Source of the DNA: Luscinia megarhynchos
Lineage: Eukaryota; Chordata; Aves; Passeriformes; Turdidae
DNA length: 64,000 nucleotides
Reading direction: 5' to 3'
Assembly: GCA_034336665.1 (NCBI GenBank)
Contig: CM067564.1
Location: forward strand, 47,043,451 to 47,107,450
Part shown: positions 26,167-38,507 of the stretch, in pieces
How positions within the stretch are numbered: position 1 is the first letter of the stretch
How the letters are laid out: each line of letters opens with the position of its first letter
Notes under the pieces: model-generated
The model's database searches: none
Told to the model about the DNA's origin: nothing
The model's input: the letters and a program-made list of their open reading frames with translations, nothing else
Made by a program: the position numbers and the translations under genes

Positions 26167-27440
26167 AAAGAATAAGAACTGTGGGAAGCTACTGTCCTAC
26201 AAATAATAAATATTAGTAAATAGCAGGGAAAATACACAGGACACTCTCTGGCATCCAATTGCCAGCTGTAGCGGAGCTGTCCGTCACCCACTGCAGGTCA
26301 TACAGGGAAAAGGCTGTCGTGGGGAATTGTTACCCATTTTTGGGCACTTTTCTTTAGACGTTGGTATGAAAGCAAATAGGCTTCATAAGGTCTGGCTGCT
26401 TTTGGCTCCTCACTTCTCTTTTGGTGCCAGATGACCTCTGCCCTTGACAGCCAGTGCCAGTCTCCGTCAGGCATGTGAATGCAGCCCATGTAGCAGTTGC
26501 ACTGCATATGTGCTTTTTCCACTTATCCCTGGGATACAGTGAAAGACTCCTCAAGCCCCTGCTGTAATGCAGCATGTCAACTTGGCCAGCTCTTGGCCCC
26601 TTCCCTCTCCTCACCTGCTCACATCCTCTGGCTCAGCATGTGTGTCAGCAAGTGTGACCAGGTGTGAAGAGGCATGTGGCACCGAGGTGGCGTGGCTGTC
26701 ACACAGGACCCTCTCTAGCAGGGGGGAACGCTCCTGATTTGGGGTAAACACCTCTGTTCTGACCCTGGTGCTGCAGTCCCACTGCTCAGTGGTTTTGTTT
26801 TTGCTTTCCCTCTTCCCCATGGGCTTCCTGCATCCTCGTGTTTCGGAGCGGTTTGGGAGCGAGCCCGGCGGAGGTGACTGGGTTCCAGTTGTCAGCGTCA
26901 AAATCTGCAGGCAGCAAGACATTGCTGCTTTATTAGTCACTGCCAGGAAATCATCCTGGTAGAGCAGGTCCTGAAAGTAATTTAATGAGACTTCCCAGCA
27001 TCCTGAAATGCAGCAGCTCCACTGAAGGAAAGTCTTGGTTGTAGAGGAGCTTCACAAAATGCTGGGTGACTTAACTGCAACAAGTACTGTATGCTGTGCT
27101 GTCCTTCTTAGCAGGTGAAAAAGAAGTACCAGCACTAAATTCTGGTGGAAGAAATTATCAAATAAATAAAAACATGATTTGGTCAGTAGGAAATATGAAA
27201 CATTTGGTTTCAAAGCACTAACAGTCCAACTAATTTTGAAAAATAGTTACAGTATTGGTGTTTTGGTGTTGGAGGAGACCAACAGCAGAAGGCATTTTCA
27301 TTCTACCCTTTTTCTTCCTTTGCACAAGCCAAACTGACTGGAGAGGTTCAGCCATCAGAGGTTTCACAAATGACGGATCTGAGACAATTTCCCAGAGGCC
27401 AGGTGGAGAGAACTCATGGCCTTATGAAAAACATGATGTC

Positions 27441-27587
27441 TCATAGAATCATATTTTGTTTGGGTTGGAAGTGACGCTAATAATCATCTATTTCCAATCC
27501 CCCTGCCATGGGAGGAATGCCACCCACTAGACCAGGTTGTTCAGGACCCCTTCCAACCTGTCCTTGAATACTTCCAGGGATGGGGCC
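27441..27587 (-). mobile_element. CR1 LINE, 3'-end fragment
   Basis: TCATAGAATCATATTTTGTT followed by TGGGTTGGAAGTGACGC marks the reversed CR1 3' terminus. It continues through CCCCCTGCCATGGGAGG, CACCCACTAGACCAGGTTG, CAGGACCCCTTCCAACCTG and TTCCAGGGATGGGG. Homology fades after 27587. Single-base changes are frequent, and the copy has no coding part. Confidence 0.93.
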
Positions 27588-29261
27588 TGTCTCAGTCCTG
27601 TCCCATAGGTTGATACTTCACAAAAAGCAGTTTCCCTGCCTTGGGAGAGAGACCAAGCATGCGTTACTCCAGAAGTCAGAGCTTTTAGCTACATTTCTCT
27701 GCTGCCTGTGTCAGTGGTGGACTCCATCAGTAATTTCCAGCTATAAAGCTGTCAGTCTTCCACTAGTTCAAATTCAGCTTTAAAATAAAGCCAGGGCTTC
27801 TCCACAGCTATGCAGGCTACTTTTGATGGCTTTGAGAATGGCTGAGAAGTAGGCAGGTGTCTGTGCTGGTTTTCAGTGGTTGGGACAAAGCTTTGTGAGT
27901 GATATGGAAGTAGAAAACAAAGAGGGGTCACAACCAGATCGCATTTTACTGGACTTGCCTGCCCCCTTTCAGAAATTATCCTCCCTCCACCAAACACAAT
28001 TCTTTCTGACTTCCATGAAGTTATGAGTGATTAAGGGTAGGGATCCAGAAATCCCGGAGTGTGAGAGCTCAAAGCATTCAGATCAAACGGGGCATGGTGA
28101 CAAAAATGTAGGCAAAGGACATGGAGCAAAATTCCAACTGTAATTGCAGTTCTGCTGTATCAAGCAGTTATTCAGACAATGAACAATTGAAAAGCTATTC
28201 ACATCACTTCACATTTGCTTAGCCTTGTGGCTAACATGTCATTTTGGTTATTGTTAGATGGCAACCAAAAGCAGTGCATAGTCTGTGCTACTTGGGAAAG
28301 AATTTAAAAATCTGAGTAAATCAATAACTATTTCTTGGACTCCTCTTATTGCTCTAAGTTAGACATGGAAGTGCTATGTGAACTCAACTTGTTCTCTGCA
28401 AGGGCTTTGGTCTGTTCTGTATCAGATGTGAAAAGCCAGAGAAAAATAATTAGAAAGGATGTCTAATTTTTGCACAGTGAAAGGCAACTTCTCTGCTGCT
28501 TCTTCTTCTGTAGAAGCTATTAGACTTTCTCCAGGTCTGACCTGGGGCTTCCAAAATCGCAGAGATTTTCTCATTCTTTAGACTGCTGGCAGCAATGGCT
28601 CTGAAGTTTAATAAATAAAAAAACAAAAAAACTCACACCAACTAAAACACTCTGTCTAAAGTCCATCCATAGAGAAATTAGATAGCTTTGTGAAACAATA
28701 AAAACAAGACCAAGTACACAGGTAAGACCTTCTTTAGCCACTGAGACTGCAAGGCTATCAGAATAAAAATAAAATTAGTGTTAATCACTGCCAGCAGTGT
28801 TGTTTGGCTTTAGCATTTTACTTGATGCAGAACAAGAACAGATAAATAAAATAAGCCTGTTCATGACAGGTGCCCTAGTCAAGAAGAAATCAAGCCTGTT
28901 TGTCCAAATTTTTGTCATGCAGCGTACTTTCTGACTTTTTTTTCTTCTTTAGTGAAAATCTGGCAATGCCATACAATTGCTTTTTCTGTGTAACTGCCCA
29001 GAAGTTCTGTATGTGTTAATGTGTGGCCTGACACAGTGCCTGAAGTGAGAGGGAGTGGACGTCTCAAACCTTCCTTTTGGAGTTTCCAGCTTTCATTACT
29101 CCTCTAGAAAAAATATCAGAAGGAATACCCAAATAGGTTTGGATTATTTGATTGCCTTTAAATGGTATTCAGCCTCTTTTCATTGCAAGGACAAGAGTTT
29201 AATTGCTCATCTGACTGATAAAGAGACAAAGCTCCATGGTTAATCAATAGATCAAACTGGG

Positions 29262-29460
29262 TCAAGGCATAGGACTTGGAATCCATATGAATCAGGGCTC
29301 CCATTCCAAGCTGGCAATAGACATCTTGTGTGACCCTGGAGAAATTATTTAGTATCTTAGGGGCCTCTGTTCAGAATTAGAAAATCAGGATGATAGTAAT
29401 GAAGTATTATGAAGACATAACTCAATAGCACTTGGATGGGGTTATGAAAGTGCTTTCCTG
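29262..29460 (+). mobile_element. MIR SINE, near-complete
   Basis: The plus strand follows MIR through most of its length. It has the GGACTTGGAATCC head region, the ATGAATCAGGGCTCCCATTC segment (consensus 'gggttcgaatccc..'), TTGTGTGACCCTGGAGAAAT (consensus 'gtgtgaccttgggcaagt'), AGAATTAGAAAATCAGGATG (consensus 'ctgtaaaatggggat') and ATAGTAATGAAGTATTATGA (consensus 'ataatagtacctac'). It ends in a GGTTATGAAAGTGCTTTCC segment resembling 'aaagcgctt'. This is the best-preserved MIR in the window. The family is an ancient amniote tRNA-derived SINE, so this copy is a shared old insertion and not recent activity. Confidence 0.75.
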
Positions 29461-31046
29461 ACGTGCTCTTAACTTCATGGGCAGGAGAGATTCACAATCC
29501 AATTTATCCTCCAAAATATTGAGTCCAGTTCTCCTTGTACTTAAAGAACAGAACAGGTGGGGGGTGTGTTACACTTTGGGCTGTTTCCATGGAAGGTTAT
29601 GCCAGTTCCAAAGGCAAGGTAGGAGCAAAAGGCTTTTGGACATGAGGGATGCTGTCCTTGGATTGGATGGAACAGTGTCTCATGCCAGCTACATTACTTT
29701 GTGCAAACAACTAACATGATTATGGTTTTATATTAAAAACAGTAATTCACAGCTACAGAAAAAAAATAATCACTCCCTGAAGACAGCTTAATACAAAGAG
29801 GATGATTTGGTCATTGCATGTTCTGCCAAACCCTTTTTAAAAATTAGATCTTTACTTTGTAATTTTCTTCTTTTTTTGCTCAAGGGTACTTCAGAAAAAT
29901 AGTGGAGAGATATATAAACGAGGTGTCTCCATCTATAAATTCTCATGTAAACTGCTAGGCTCAGAAAACCCAGACAGACTTGTCTGCCACTGTGCTGGGC
30001 TCAGTACAAAAGCACCTAAATTCAGAGCATATTACAATTTAATTAAAATAAACTGCAATGAGTATAAGGAAATCATCGGAAAGCAAAAGGCAAAAGTCCT
30101 TGGAGATTATTCATATTTGTCACTTAGAAGCAATTTCAACACAAGTAGGGGTTTCATGTCTTTAAAATAAGATAATATATGTAGGTTATGAAGCTGCTAA
30201 CATCCTCCTATTAAGAAGTGATAGGTTCTATATCAGAAGATGTGTTTCAGAAGGGATTTTTTGTAGCTGGAACGTGCTTCCTGGGATGTGAGCTGGGTAT
30301 ATGGAGTCCAGTCAGCCTCCTACAAGTGGTCTTTTCCCTTCCTGGAGAACTAACTTGAGCCAGATACTCAATTTTGAAGAAGCAGGATAGTCCAATACCA
30401 TACCTGAAGCACATGAGTGAGTGATGAACACAACTCCTGACAGAGTGAAGGGCTCTACATGGTGCTTTAATGTGTAGGTTTGGGCTTAAGTCATTAAGCA
30501 GCACAGGAATCTTAATATTAAATAATATTTGTTTTCATTTCCTGAGCTGAAGTGCTCAAAGTTCAGTTGTAAAAATCCACTAATTCATAATACTGTGTTG
30601 TTTGTGTTTTTCAGGATAAGGGTGTTTTTAGTACAAAATCTTGCTCATGGCAGGAGGAGAGAATTTTAAAAAGGAGAGTACATTCATGCAGTATTCATTA
30701 ATGGTGAACCCTTTTTCTTACTTTTTACCTACAGCTTGTTTTCTCTTTAGAAAGAGATTCAAAGATATTTATGTTTAAGAGAAAATTAAATTCCCTGTTG
30801 AATTGGGATTGGAGGAGAGTGGGTTGGGGGGAGTTGTTGTTTTGTTTGGTTTTGGTTTTCTGGGGTTTTTTTCATCTGGGTTTTTTGGTTTTTTATTTTT
30901 TAGATGTGCTTTCATCAATGCTATTGCTCTGGAAAAGCAAAGTCAGAGCTGTTTAAGGTCTTGCAGAGGCAGACATCAGCAGGCTTGCAGCCTGTGTTTT
31001 CAGGGCTGTCCTGTGTGGCTGCATTTATGACATCCAGCATCCACCA

Positions 31047-31140
31047 ACAGGCCAAAGGGCAAATAGTTTAAAATGTGTTGCAATTTGAGAGGCTGCTTCT
31101 TTTTTGTCCTCTCTAAAATGGAGTTGTAGCAGTCAGTCCC
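31047..31140 (+). repeat. Possible interspersed repeat, copy A
   Basis: GGCCAAAGGGCAAATAGTTT followed by the 19-mer TAAAATGTGTTGCAATTTG (31069-31087), a GGCTG word and TTGTAGCAGTCA appears in the same order as at 36805-36870. The spacing differs by insertions or deletions. I do not recognise the family. Confidence 0.3.
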
Positions 31141-32462
31141 AAACAATCTGAAGACAAGTGCTGTTTTATTCTTTTCCTATGAATTTCTCTGTCTTGGACC
31201 CATTGTAAAGGTTTGTTTTCAGTCCTGTGATGAGTCTTAGAAAGTCCAAGCAGCAAGTCTGTCCTAGGAAAGAACATTACTGCAGCTATCTATGCAAAAG
31301 AGAAGCTGAAGTGGAATCTAAGTCATCCAGGCAATCTCAAGCCCTGAAACCTAATTTTAGTCTTTCAGGGAGTGCAGAGGGATGCACAGATCTACTTACT
31401 CCAACATTAGACAAGCCAAAAAAGGCACATGTCATTTGAGACTTGAGCCTGTGGAAACAATTTGGAATTAAAATGTAGGAGCAAACTGCCTGCTTAATCA
31501 TCATCTTTCCACATCTTCACTGAAGAAGAAAAGTAAAGTCAGATAAATCCAATTTGCCTGAGATTTTTCATGCATGTAGCTCCTGCTGTGAAGGAGAAAA
31601 ATATTTCCTCAGCATTTGGAGAAGCCATGATAGCCTGCCAATGGCTAGTTTAACACCTGTAAGCCCACCCAGCTCTAAACCAAGTCCTGTGAATCCAGGC
31701 AGATAAAATAATCTTATTGCAAAGAGAGCAAGTTCAATTCTCATGGCTGAGCATAGTTATTTTATCTTCCATACTCAATCCATTACTGTGTTTTCAGCAC
31801 TTATTTCATACCCAAATAGTTTAAACTGAGAATTGAGATGTGTCTCACTATAGAGGACCTTGCCCAAGAAATAGGAATATCTTATTAAACATATTTTTTA
31901 TCAGTGTAGAGTCTTTCTTAAATACTTGTGCTTATATACCAATGAAAAGGTATGATGATACCTGATTTTAATAATGATCTCACTAACTGCTGCATGATTT
32001 TTCTGATTATTCCAAATAAAACCCTTCAAGCAGTTTAGATACTTTAAGTTTTAGAAAAGGCAAAAGGGCAGAAGTGTGTGTTTTACACTGAAGCATTCAT
32101 CACATCTTTTAGCTTTGCCTGTCTTTGTGATTAGGGTGCACAGCACATCATATAAAACTTCTTCCATTTTCCCTTTCCAGAACTACAAAATCTGTATTTG
32201 TAACTCTCTGGCTTGCTCTGAAGAGAGCAAGGAGTGTTAAACCAGGGAGTGTTGCTTCAAACTGGAGCAGCTGCAGCTGGGCAAAGTGGAAATCCATTGG
32301 TCATGGTGGGAGCTTTCCTACAGATGGAGGGGAAGGTTTATATGATCTAAGGGGATGCTGCATATTTTCTACAGGAAAGGGAAGTGTGTACTATTTATAT
32401 CCCTTCAAATGCTTTTTCAAATCCTGAAAAAAAAAAACAAATACCTTGTATGTCACCAATAT

Positions 32463-32517
32463 TAAAAAAAAACCCACACCCCCAAAAACCACAAAACAAA
32501 CAAACAAACAAAAAATG

Positions 32518-32548
<31 letters not shown>

Positions 32549-32600
32549 AAAACAAAAAAAAACAAAACAAAAAAAAACACCAAAACAAAATAAAAAAAAA
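32463..32600. repeat. A-rich tract with (AAAAC)n
   Basis: About 140 bp made of A runs broken by single C, including a pure stretch AACAAAACAAAACAAAACAA and an AAAC-repeat section. The reverse strand gives a long open frame of Phe and Cys/Leu only because of composition. It could be a grown poly-A tail of a retrocopy, but no body is recognisable on its left. Confidence 0.8.
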
Positions 32601-35400
32601 GGTGATGCTTCCTCTGTGGTCAGCCAGAGTAGGGGATCAACCCGCCCTGGAAATTCCCAAAAAATTTCCTCAAACCGTAGACTGATAGTTTCTTGCCAGT
32701 AAAACTTTTCTCTGAAAATCAAATAAACTTTCCAAGAAATGTAGAATGGAAAAGCACAAGCCTTTTGCATCGCTTCAAGTAGCAGTGGGAAAATGTTATT
32801 ATCTGGAAGCGAAAAAATTGAACTGTGGGAACTTTGTTTAACAATCATTTCTTTTCCTGATTGAAATAAATGAGCCCAAGGATTTAGCCCTATGTTCACT
32901 CTTCAGAGAAAGGGCTTTTACATTGATTTCTCTCAATAAGCATAATTTTTTATTTTGATGTGCAATTAGGGCAAATTCAGCTTTTTTTCTCCCAGCTCCT
33001 GCTTCCACACAATGCTTCTTAATTGAAGGCGCTGTACAGAGGTGGCAGGTGACTTGACATACAGGTTTGGGATTCTCCTGTGATCAGAGTGAGAGCCACA
33101 GCTCAGGCCTGCCAGTGACACTTTTAGCAACATAAAGCTGCAAAATTGAAGGTAAGAAAGCCAAAGCTGATAATGGTCACTGGGTGAGCTCTGAGCTGGG
33201 GGGTAGAGAGATGTGGCCACATACAGCAGGGGATACATCTGATTAATGAAATACAAATCTGAAACCCTAATTTGTTTGCAATTTGCTGTTCAACAGCAAC
33301 CCTCAGTAGGTAAAAGGAGCCCCTGCTTGTCAGCCAGAGCTGTGCTGGCTGTGTTTAACATGATCCCAGCCCCTGCCCTGAATCCTGGGCAGAAAGCCAG
33401 CAGGGACCTTCAGCTCCTCCTGTGGCTTTGGGCACTCACAGTTTCCATCACCCTGATAATTCCTGCATCCTGTACCAGCGTGTTAATTCTCCAAGAACTC
33501 TGTAAATCCCTGTGTGGCCTGTTCCAGCTGGCTGCTGTGGAGCACATGGATTTGCATGCAGACATGTGGACACCTACCTACCTAAGCAATGCTACAGCAC
33601 AGCTCTACTTGAAATTTCTTTTGCAAAAAGTGTCCCAAACTGTCTTCCAATGGTAAATACTTGTCTGCAGCAAAGCAGGTGTGGTGGAGTGTGGAACACA
33701 CAGGGAAATAACTGTGGCTTGTTTTCTACTAAGATGGTAACTTCAGAAAGCAAAAGCATCCAAGGAGATTTGTCCAGGTGGCTAAAAGTCTATTTAAAGT
33801 GACATTGCTGCCAAATTCTTTTAGATTCTTAAATTCCTGACCTGATAAGGATTTCAGTTTCTTGCTACTCATATTCCAATTCTTCTTGACACTTAAAACT
33901 GAGAATGTACTCAGAAGCTTGAAAAGGGGAAACAGAGGGAACTCAAGCCCCTGAAAATGGACTTTAAGGATGAAACAGTGCAACCTTTAAATTCTGAGAT
34001 CAGATGGTATTCCAGCAATATCCTGTTTCCAGATGCTACGTGTTCTGCTGACTGTATGACAAGGATAGTTGTGACACAGAGACTTGAGAAGCCTTGGAGA
34101 AAAACACTGTGAGAAGTACTTCTGAGTCTGCAGGGTATTTTTTTACTCTTTTCTAATGTATCCTGGTTGCCACAGTTCATATTTTCTTAGTTCAAAACTG
34201 TACAGTAGCTGTCTACAAACTGCTGTAAAGTGCAGTTACCTGTTATTGCCCTGTAAATAATTGAATAACCTCTTCCAGGCAACATGGTCAAGATGCAGAT
34301 TTAATTTACTTACAGGCCAGCAGTAAAGATGGTTGAATCCACTCGGTTCACTGTCTGTGTCTGGAGGTGTTGCATACAGGTACATAAATAGTTTACTGAA
34401 CCTGTCAAATTCTCTGGCAGGAATGAGCATGCCCTCTGGTCTGCTATGTGTGCTTATGTGAAACACTTTCCCTTCAGTTCTCCAGCAGTAGGGAGTAATA
34501 TATTTTCCAATATTTTTGTGGAAATAGGTAAAAGACATAATGAATCACATAGCAGTAGGAATGGACACAGAGTCTGACTTTCTGGGGTTACTTGGTGGTT
34601 TATTGCTTGGGTTTTTTTCAGTGGGAAGCATGGTACGATTTTTTATTATTTCTGTGGTCCTCTGAGATCATATAAACTAATTATAAAAGTTATGTGTAAT
34701 TGTCTCTGCCTAAATTTGGGCAGTAGTAGACAATAGGGCTGAATTATTCCCTAATGGGGAATTCAGGTTGTGAAATGAAGCACAGTAAAATCAAAAAGCA
34801 AACTAGACACTACAAAAATCCCCCCATCACCAGTGTGTGGGTTTGTTCCATCTCTATTGAGGAGGTCACCTTAAAATTGTTTTTTTATAGAATTAGTGCC
34901 ATGAACAGGAATGTGCCTCAAAAAAAGAGACTAATTTGTATTTTGCTTAGAGCTGAAATCCAAAGTCAGTGACATCCCTTGATTGGTTACCTGAACCTTT
35001 CAAAACCTTTCATGTCTGATTTTCAAAGTTTTTATATTGCTTAAAGAAAAAGCTTTTGCCTCTGATCTCTACTCGTTACAAAAAAGTTTAATTGATATAA
35101 TTTTCACTTCAGGCTAGTGTGTTTTTAATACTTTTGTCTCTATTTTGCTAAAAGAAAAAAAAAAAGACAGACAAAGAGAAAAATGATTTAAGGGTGAGAT
35201 GTGTTGGAGGGTAGAGAGAAGAGAAGCCTTGCATTTATGAAAACAGACTGAAATGAGCTATTGTCATCTGCAGATGTCCCATCATCTAAATTGCTTTTCC
35301 AGACTAATTAATTAAACCTGGATGCCACTATTTCTCCATTAACACTATCCCTTTGGAAAAAAAGCATGTTAGCAGCACAATTTTTCCAATCGCTGCCATT

Positions 35401-35417
35401 AAAAAAAAAAAAAAAAA
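35401..35417. repeat. Poly-A homopolymer
   Basis: Seventeen A residues followed by CCAAAACC. It is a simple homopolymer. Confidence 0.75.
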
Positions 35418-36186
35418 CCAAAACCTAAGATAATAGAAAAAACAACACTCCATTCAGCTATCATTTGCCAAGATATGAATACTTTAAATCCTGGTCCCAC
35501 ATAATCAGTAGAATTCCTCTTTATTTTGGTAAGGTGGTGGGTGTCAAACTCACTAACACGTGCTGGCCGTGTCCTGGCAGAGTTCCAGAAAGGATAATGA
35601 TTTCTCTATCTCAATTCCCTCACAGTTTGGATTAGATACAGTATTTTTGTTGCTGTGGTAAACTTTCTGTATGTCATGGCTGTGTGCTGTCTCACAGCTG
35701 TTCCTGTCCTCTGCAGGGATGGATGCTTTAAGCTGAGCTGTTTGCAGGAGTGCTTTAAGTGACTTTTAATGGAAAGCATAGAGCTGGTGAGCCACTGTGA
35801 AAAATGATGGTATTTTTACAAATTGTGTCTCTTTGAAGGTCAGTGAAGATGTCCACAGTCTTTCAACAGATTGTCTGTCCTGTTCATGCTTGCCCTCCCT
35901 CCAAGGGCAGTGTGGTGCTTGCTGCAGAGTGATGGCATGGCCACTGTCCCCAGCGTGTCCCCAGACCTCCAGACCTCACCCATGTTTTCCACAGCCCTGA
36001 TCAATAAGGATGTAATAGTCCCAGGCAAGACAAAGTGAAGCCAGAGCTGGTATCACAGAGATGATGTGCCCAGGAGTGACTTCATCACTGCACAACCTGG
36101 GACTTTCAAGCATTGCTATCAGTGTTTGAAATTGCTATCAGCAATTCCAGGTTTGAAGCATGTTAGTTTTGAAAAGAACCTTCTTA

Positions 36187-36354
36187 TCATAGAATCATGG
36201 AGCAGTTTGGGTTGGAAAGGACCTTAAATGCTGACTACCCCTGCCATGGGAGCACCTTCCACTAGAGCAAGTTGCTCATCTTCCCTGGTTTCAGGGATGG
36301 GGCATCCATGCTTCTCTGGGCAACCTGTGCCAGGGCCTCACCTCCCTCACAGTA
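36187..36354 (-). mobile_element. CR1 LINE, 3'-end fragment
   Basis: TCATAGAATCATGGAGCAGT then TTGGGTTGGAAAGGACCTTA is the CR1 3' terminus reversed. It continues with CCCCTGCCATGGGAGCACC, TTCCACTAGAGCAAGTTGC, TTTCAGGGATGGGGCATCC and CTTCTCTGGGCAACCTGTGC, and ends near CCTCACAGTA. It is entirely 3' untranslated sequence. The copy resembles the consensus well in its first 60 bp. Confidence 0.95.
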
Positions 36355-36804
36355 CACACAGATATAAGTAAAGGCATCATAATGTGCAGCTAATATTTAT
36401 AGAAGTGCCCAGCACTACTTAATAATTTGTCACTTGCATTGCTAGCTTATGTAAAATCTATGGCTGCTGTAGGGCAAAGGTATAAAACTTTCATGAGTAA
36501 TATAAAATATACAAAATGTTGTTGTTAATATTTAATACAATTTGCAGCAGTCAATGAGCACAATCAATGTTTATTAATTAAGTTGTTCTGTTGCAAGAGC
36601 AATTTCTTTTGTGTGTGTGTTTGTATGTGTATCTTCAGGGAGAATTTACCAAGCTTTCTTGACCCTTTAAAAAAAAATTGGCACGTTTAACAATAATGTT
36701 GGCAATGTCTTACCTTACTCATTTGCTTTCTTCAGCAAGTAAACACAACTCTTTTAGTGACACCTTCTCTTTAAACTACACCACATGATAAGAGAACTGG
36801 GTTT

Positions 36805-36870
36805 TGGCCAGGGTGTTTAATAAAATGTGTTGCAATTTGGGCTGTTTGTAGCAGCCATATTGACGCACTG
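36805..36870 (+). repeat. Possible interspersed repeat, copy B
   Basis: GGCCAGGGTGTTTAA, then the 19-mer TAAAATGTGTTGCAATTTG (36821-36839), GGCTG and TTTGTAGCAGCCA. The same words occur in order at 31047-31140 with different spacing. Only these two copies were noticed in the window. Confidence 0.3.
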
Positions 36871-38468
36871 CAGATAGTCCAGCATTTGAGGGGTGGTTCT
36901 CTTTGTTTTCACCCTACAATGTTTATGGGGCTTGCAGACAGCACCATGCAGGGTAGAAGTGGAACTTATTCACCCGGGATCTGTTGGATCAGGTCCCACT
37001 GCACCTGCTCAATGAGGCTGAATTGCCCCAAAATGCAGCATTTTGGCCCCAGCCATAGATGTTCCCCTTGGACCTTATAACAACCTTAGAGTGTTTTCTT
37101 TGAAATCACAGGAGGGAGGGAATGCCCCAACCCAACGTTCCTGCAGGGCTGAGCTAATCAGCAGCAGGATTTTAAGTACCCCTGCCACAGCTTGGATTGT
37201 TCTGGTTCTGTGTGCAAACCATTTGCCATTGCAGTACTAAAGGGGGTGGTTGTGATGGAGAACCTACAAGGACCAGAGCCTGTCTCAGCAGCAGGTACAG
37301 CATTCAGCTGAATCCAGGAGGTTTTTTCTGTCACCTCAAGTACATGGTTAATCTTCACTGTGGTTTTTACTTGTCTTCTCAATTTTTCTCCATGTTATTT
37401 CTCTTATAAATAAAACTAAAGTTTTAAAATGACTTCTTCACACTATGAAACAATTTGATATGTCTTTCAAAAAATGCTTTTGTGCTAGTGCTTAATGCCA
37501 CATCCAAAACTGTGTGTTGTCTGCAGAGTCTATCAGTTCATTTTCATCTGTGTGCTGCACTGGTTGAGAAATGTCGAAGCACATTTCCTTTCTATTTTTT
37601 TCCCCTAGACAATATTGAACTCTCCAGCTGCATTAGAATTGGGGCAGTCAATGGTTTGGGTTTTGGTACTGGGGTTTTTTTCACTTCTTCAGAAATAAAA
37701 ACATTTTACAAAATTGGACAGAGCTATGCAAGAAGTGGTTCTGCAGCATTCACAAAATGGTTAAGTCATTCATTTATTTGTCTAATGCCTAAAACAAACA
37801 TAAAAACCATGACACTTTATTTAATTTTTCCTCTGGGCTAAAAATGTCTTGAGGTTACCAGTGATCTTAGTTGTAATAAGTTTTATATATGTGTATCTCT
37901 GTGTAACTGTGCCACATTATTTTGAACTATACTGCTAGGGGTTTATTGAAATATATCAACCTTATTGCTAATATTTCACAGACGGTTCTTCATTTCAGCA
38001 ATATAGAATTCAATTTAGCAGAAATGTGATATTCCTCCTGAAATTTTAAATTCCCAGCAGATGTATAATTCAATTAAGTCCAGAAGATTAAAAAAATTGA
38101 AGTCATTCTCTATACATACACTCTTTCTGCTCAGTTCCAAAATAATGAAAAACTACAGCTGTTCAGTTTTGGTTCATCTATCGCTTTGTACAATTTTTAT
38201 GGGTTTTATGTGTAATCACATTTGCAGAGAGAATTTTTATACAGCCTGCTCCATTTTGCACAGTTATTATCTTTCCACATTAAAAACAGATTGTAAAAAC
38301 TGATACACAAGCCTTGGGCCCACTCCTTAAGGCATGTAAAGCATGGTCATTAATCATGGGGGGTGCAGGGGAAAAGAGAGCTTGTAAAACTTAATTGTTC
38401 TGTTTCCTTGTGCTGCGAGATGGCCTTTGTCTCCTCTTTTTCCTTCCATCCACACACTTTTTTTCTTT

Positions 38469-38473
<5 letters not shown>

Positions 38474-38502
<29 letters not shown>
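38474..38502. repeat. Poly-T homopolymer (29 nt)
   Basis: Twenty-nine T residues, preceded by a pyrimidine-rich stretch (CTTTTTTTCTTTTCCTC). No poly-A-tailed retrocopy body can be recognised on its right in the reverse orientation. Confidence 0.85.

Positions 38503-38507
<5 letters not shown>

Larger units (their letters stand above)
22561..27440. other. Gene-free stretch with a CpG-rich patch
   Basis: No gene is recognisable. Besides the MIR fragment at its left, the stretch holds a CpG-dense patch at 23331-23470, a perfect 20-bp palindrome at 24108-24127, an A-rich tract at 25952-26033, an HNF1-like inverted repeat at 26154-26166 and a second small CpG cluster at 26836-26897. Sequence between 23480 and 24100 is AT-rich with homeodomain-like TAATTA and TTAAAG words, an appearance common in regulatory DNA but not evidence by itself. 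Confidence 0.5.
27588..36186. other. Gene-free stretch
   Basis: No gene is recognised. Contents I can name are a good MIR copy (29262-29460), a T/G-rich region around 30830-30900, the A-rich/(AAAAC)n tract (32463-32600), a 17-nt poly-A at 35401 and AT-rich sequence with TTAATTAA words near 35280-35350. The short open frames on both strands are composition-driven. Confidence 0.55.

Noticed and set aside
32391..32899. Phe-rich reverse-strand open frame
   Set aside because: It arises from the (AAAAC)n and poly-A tract. The non-repeat part shows no domain.
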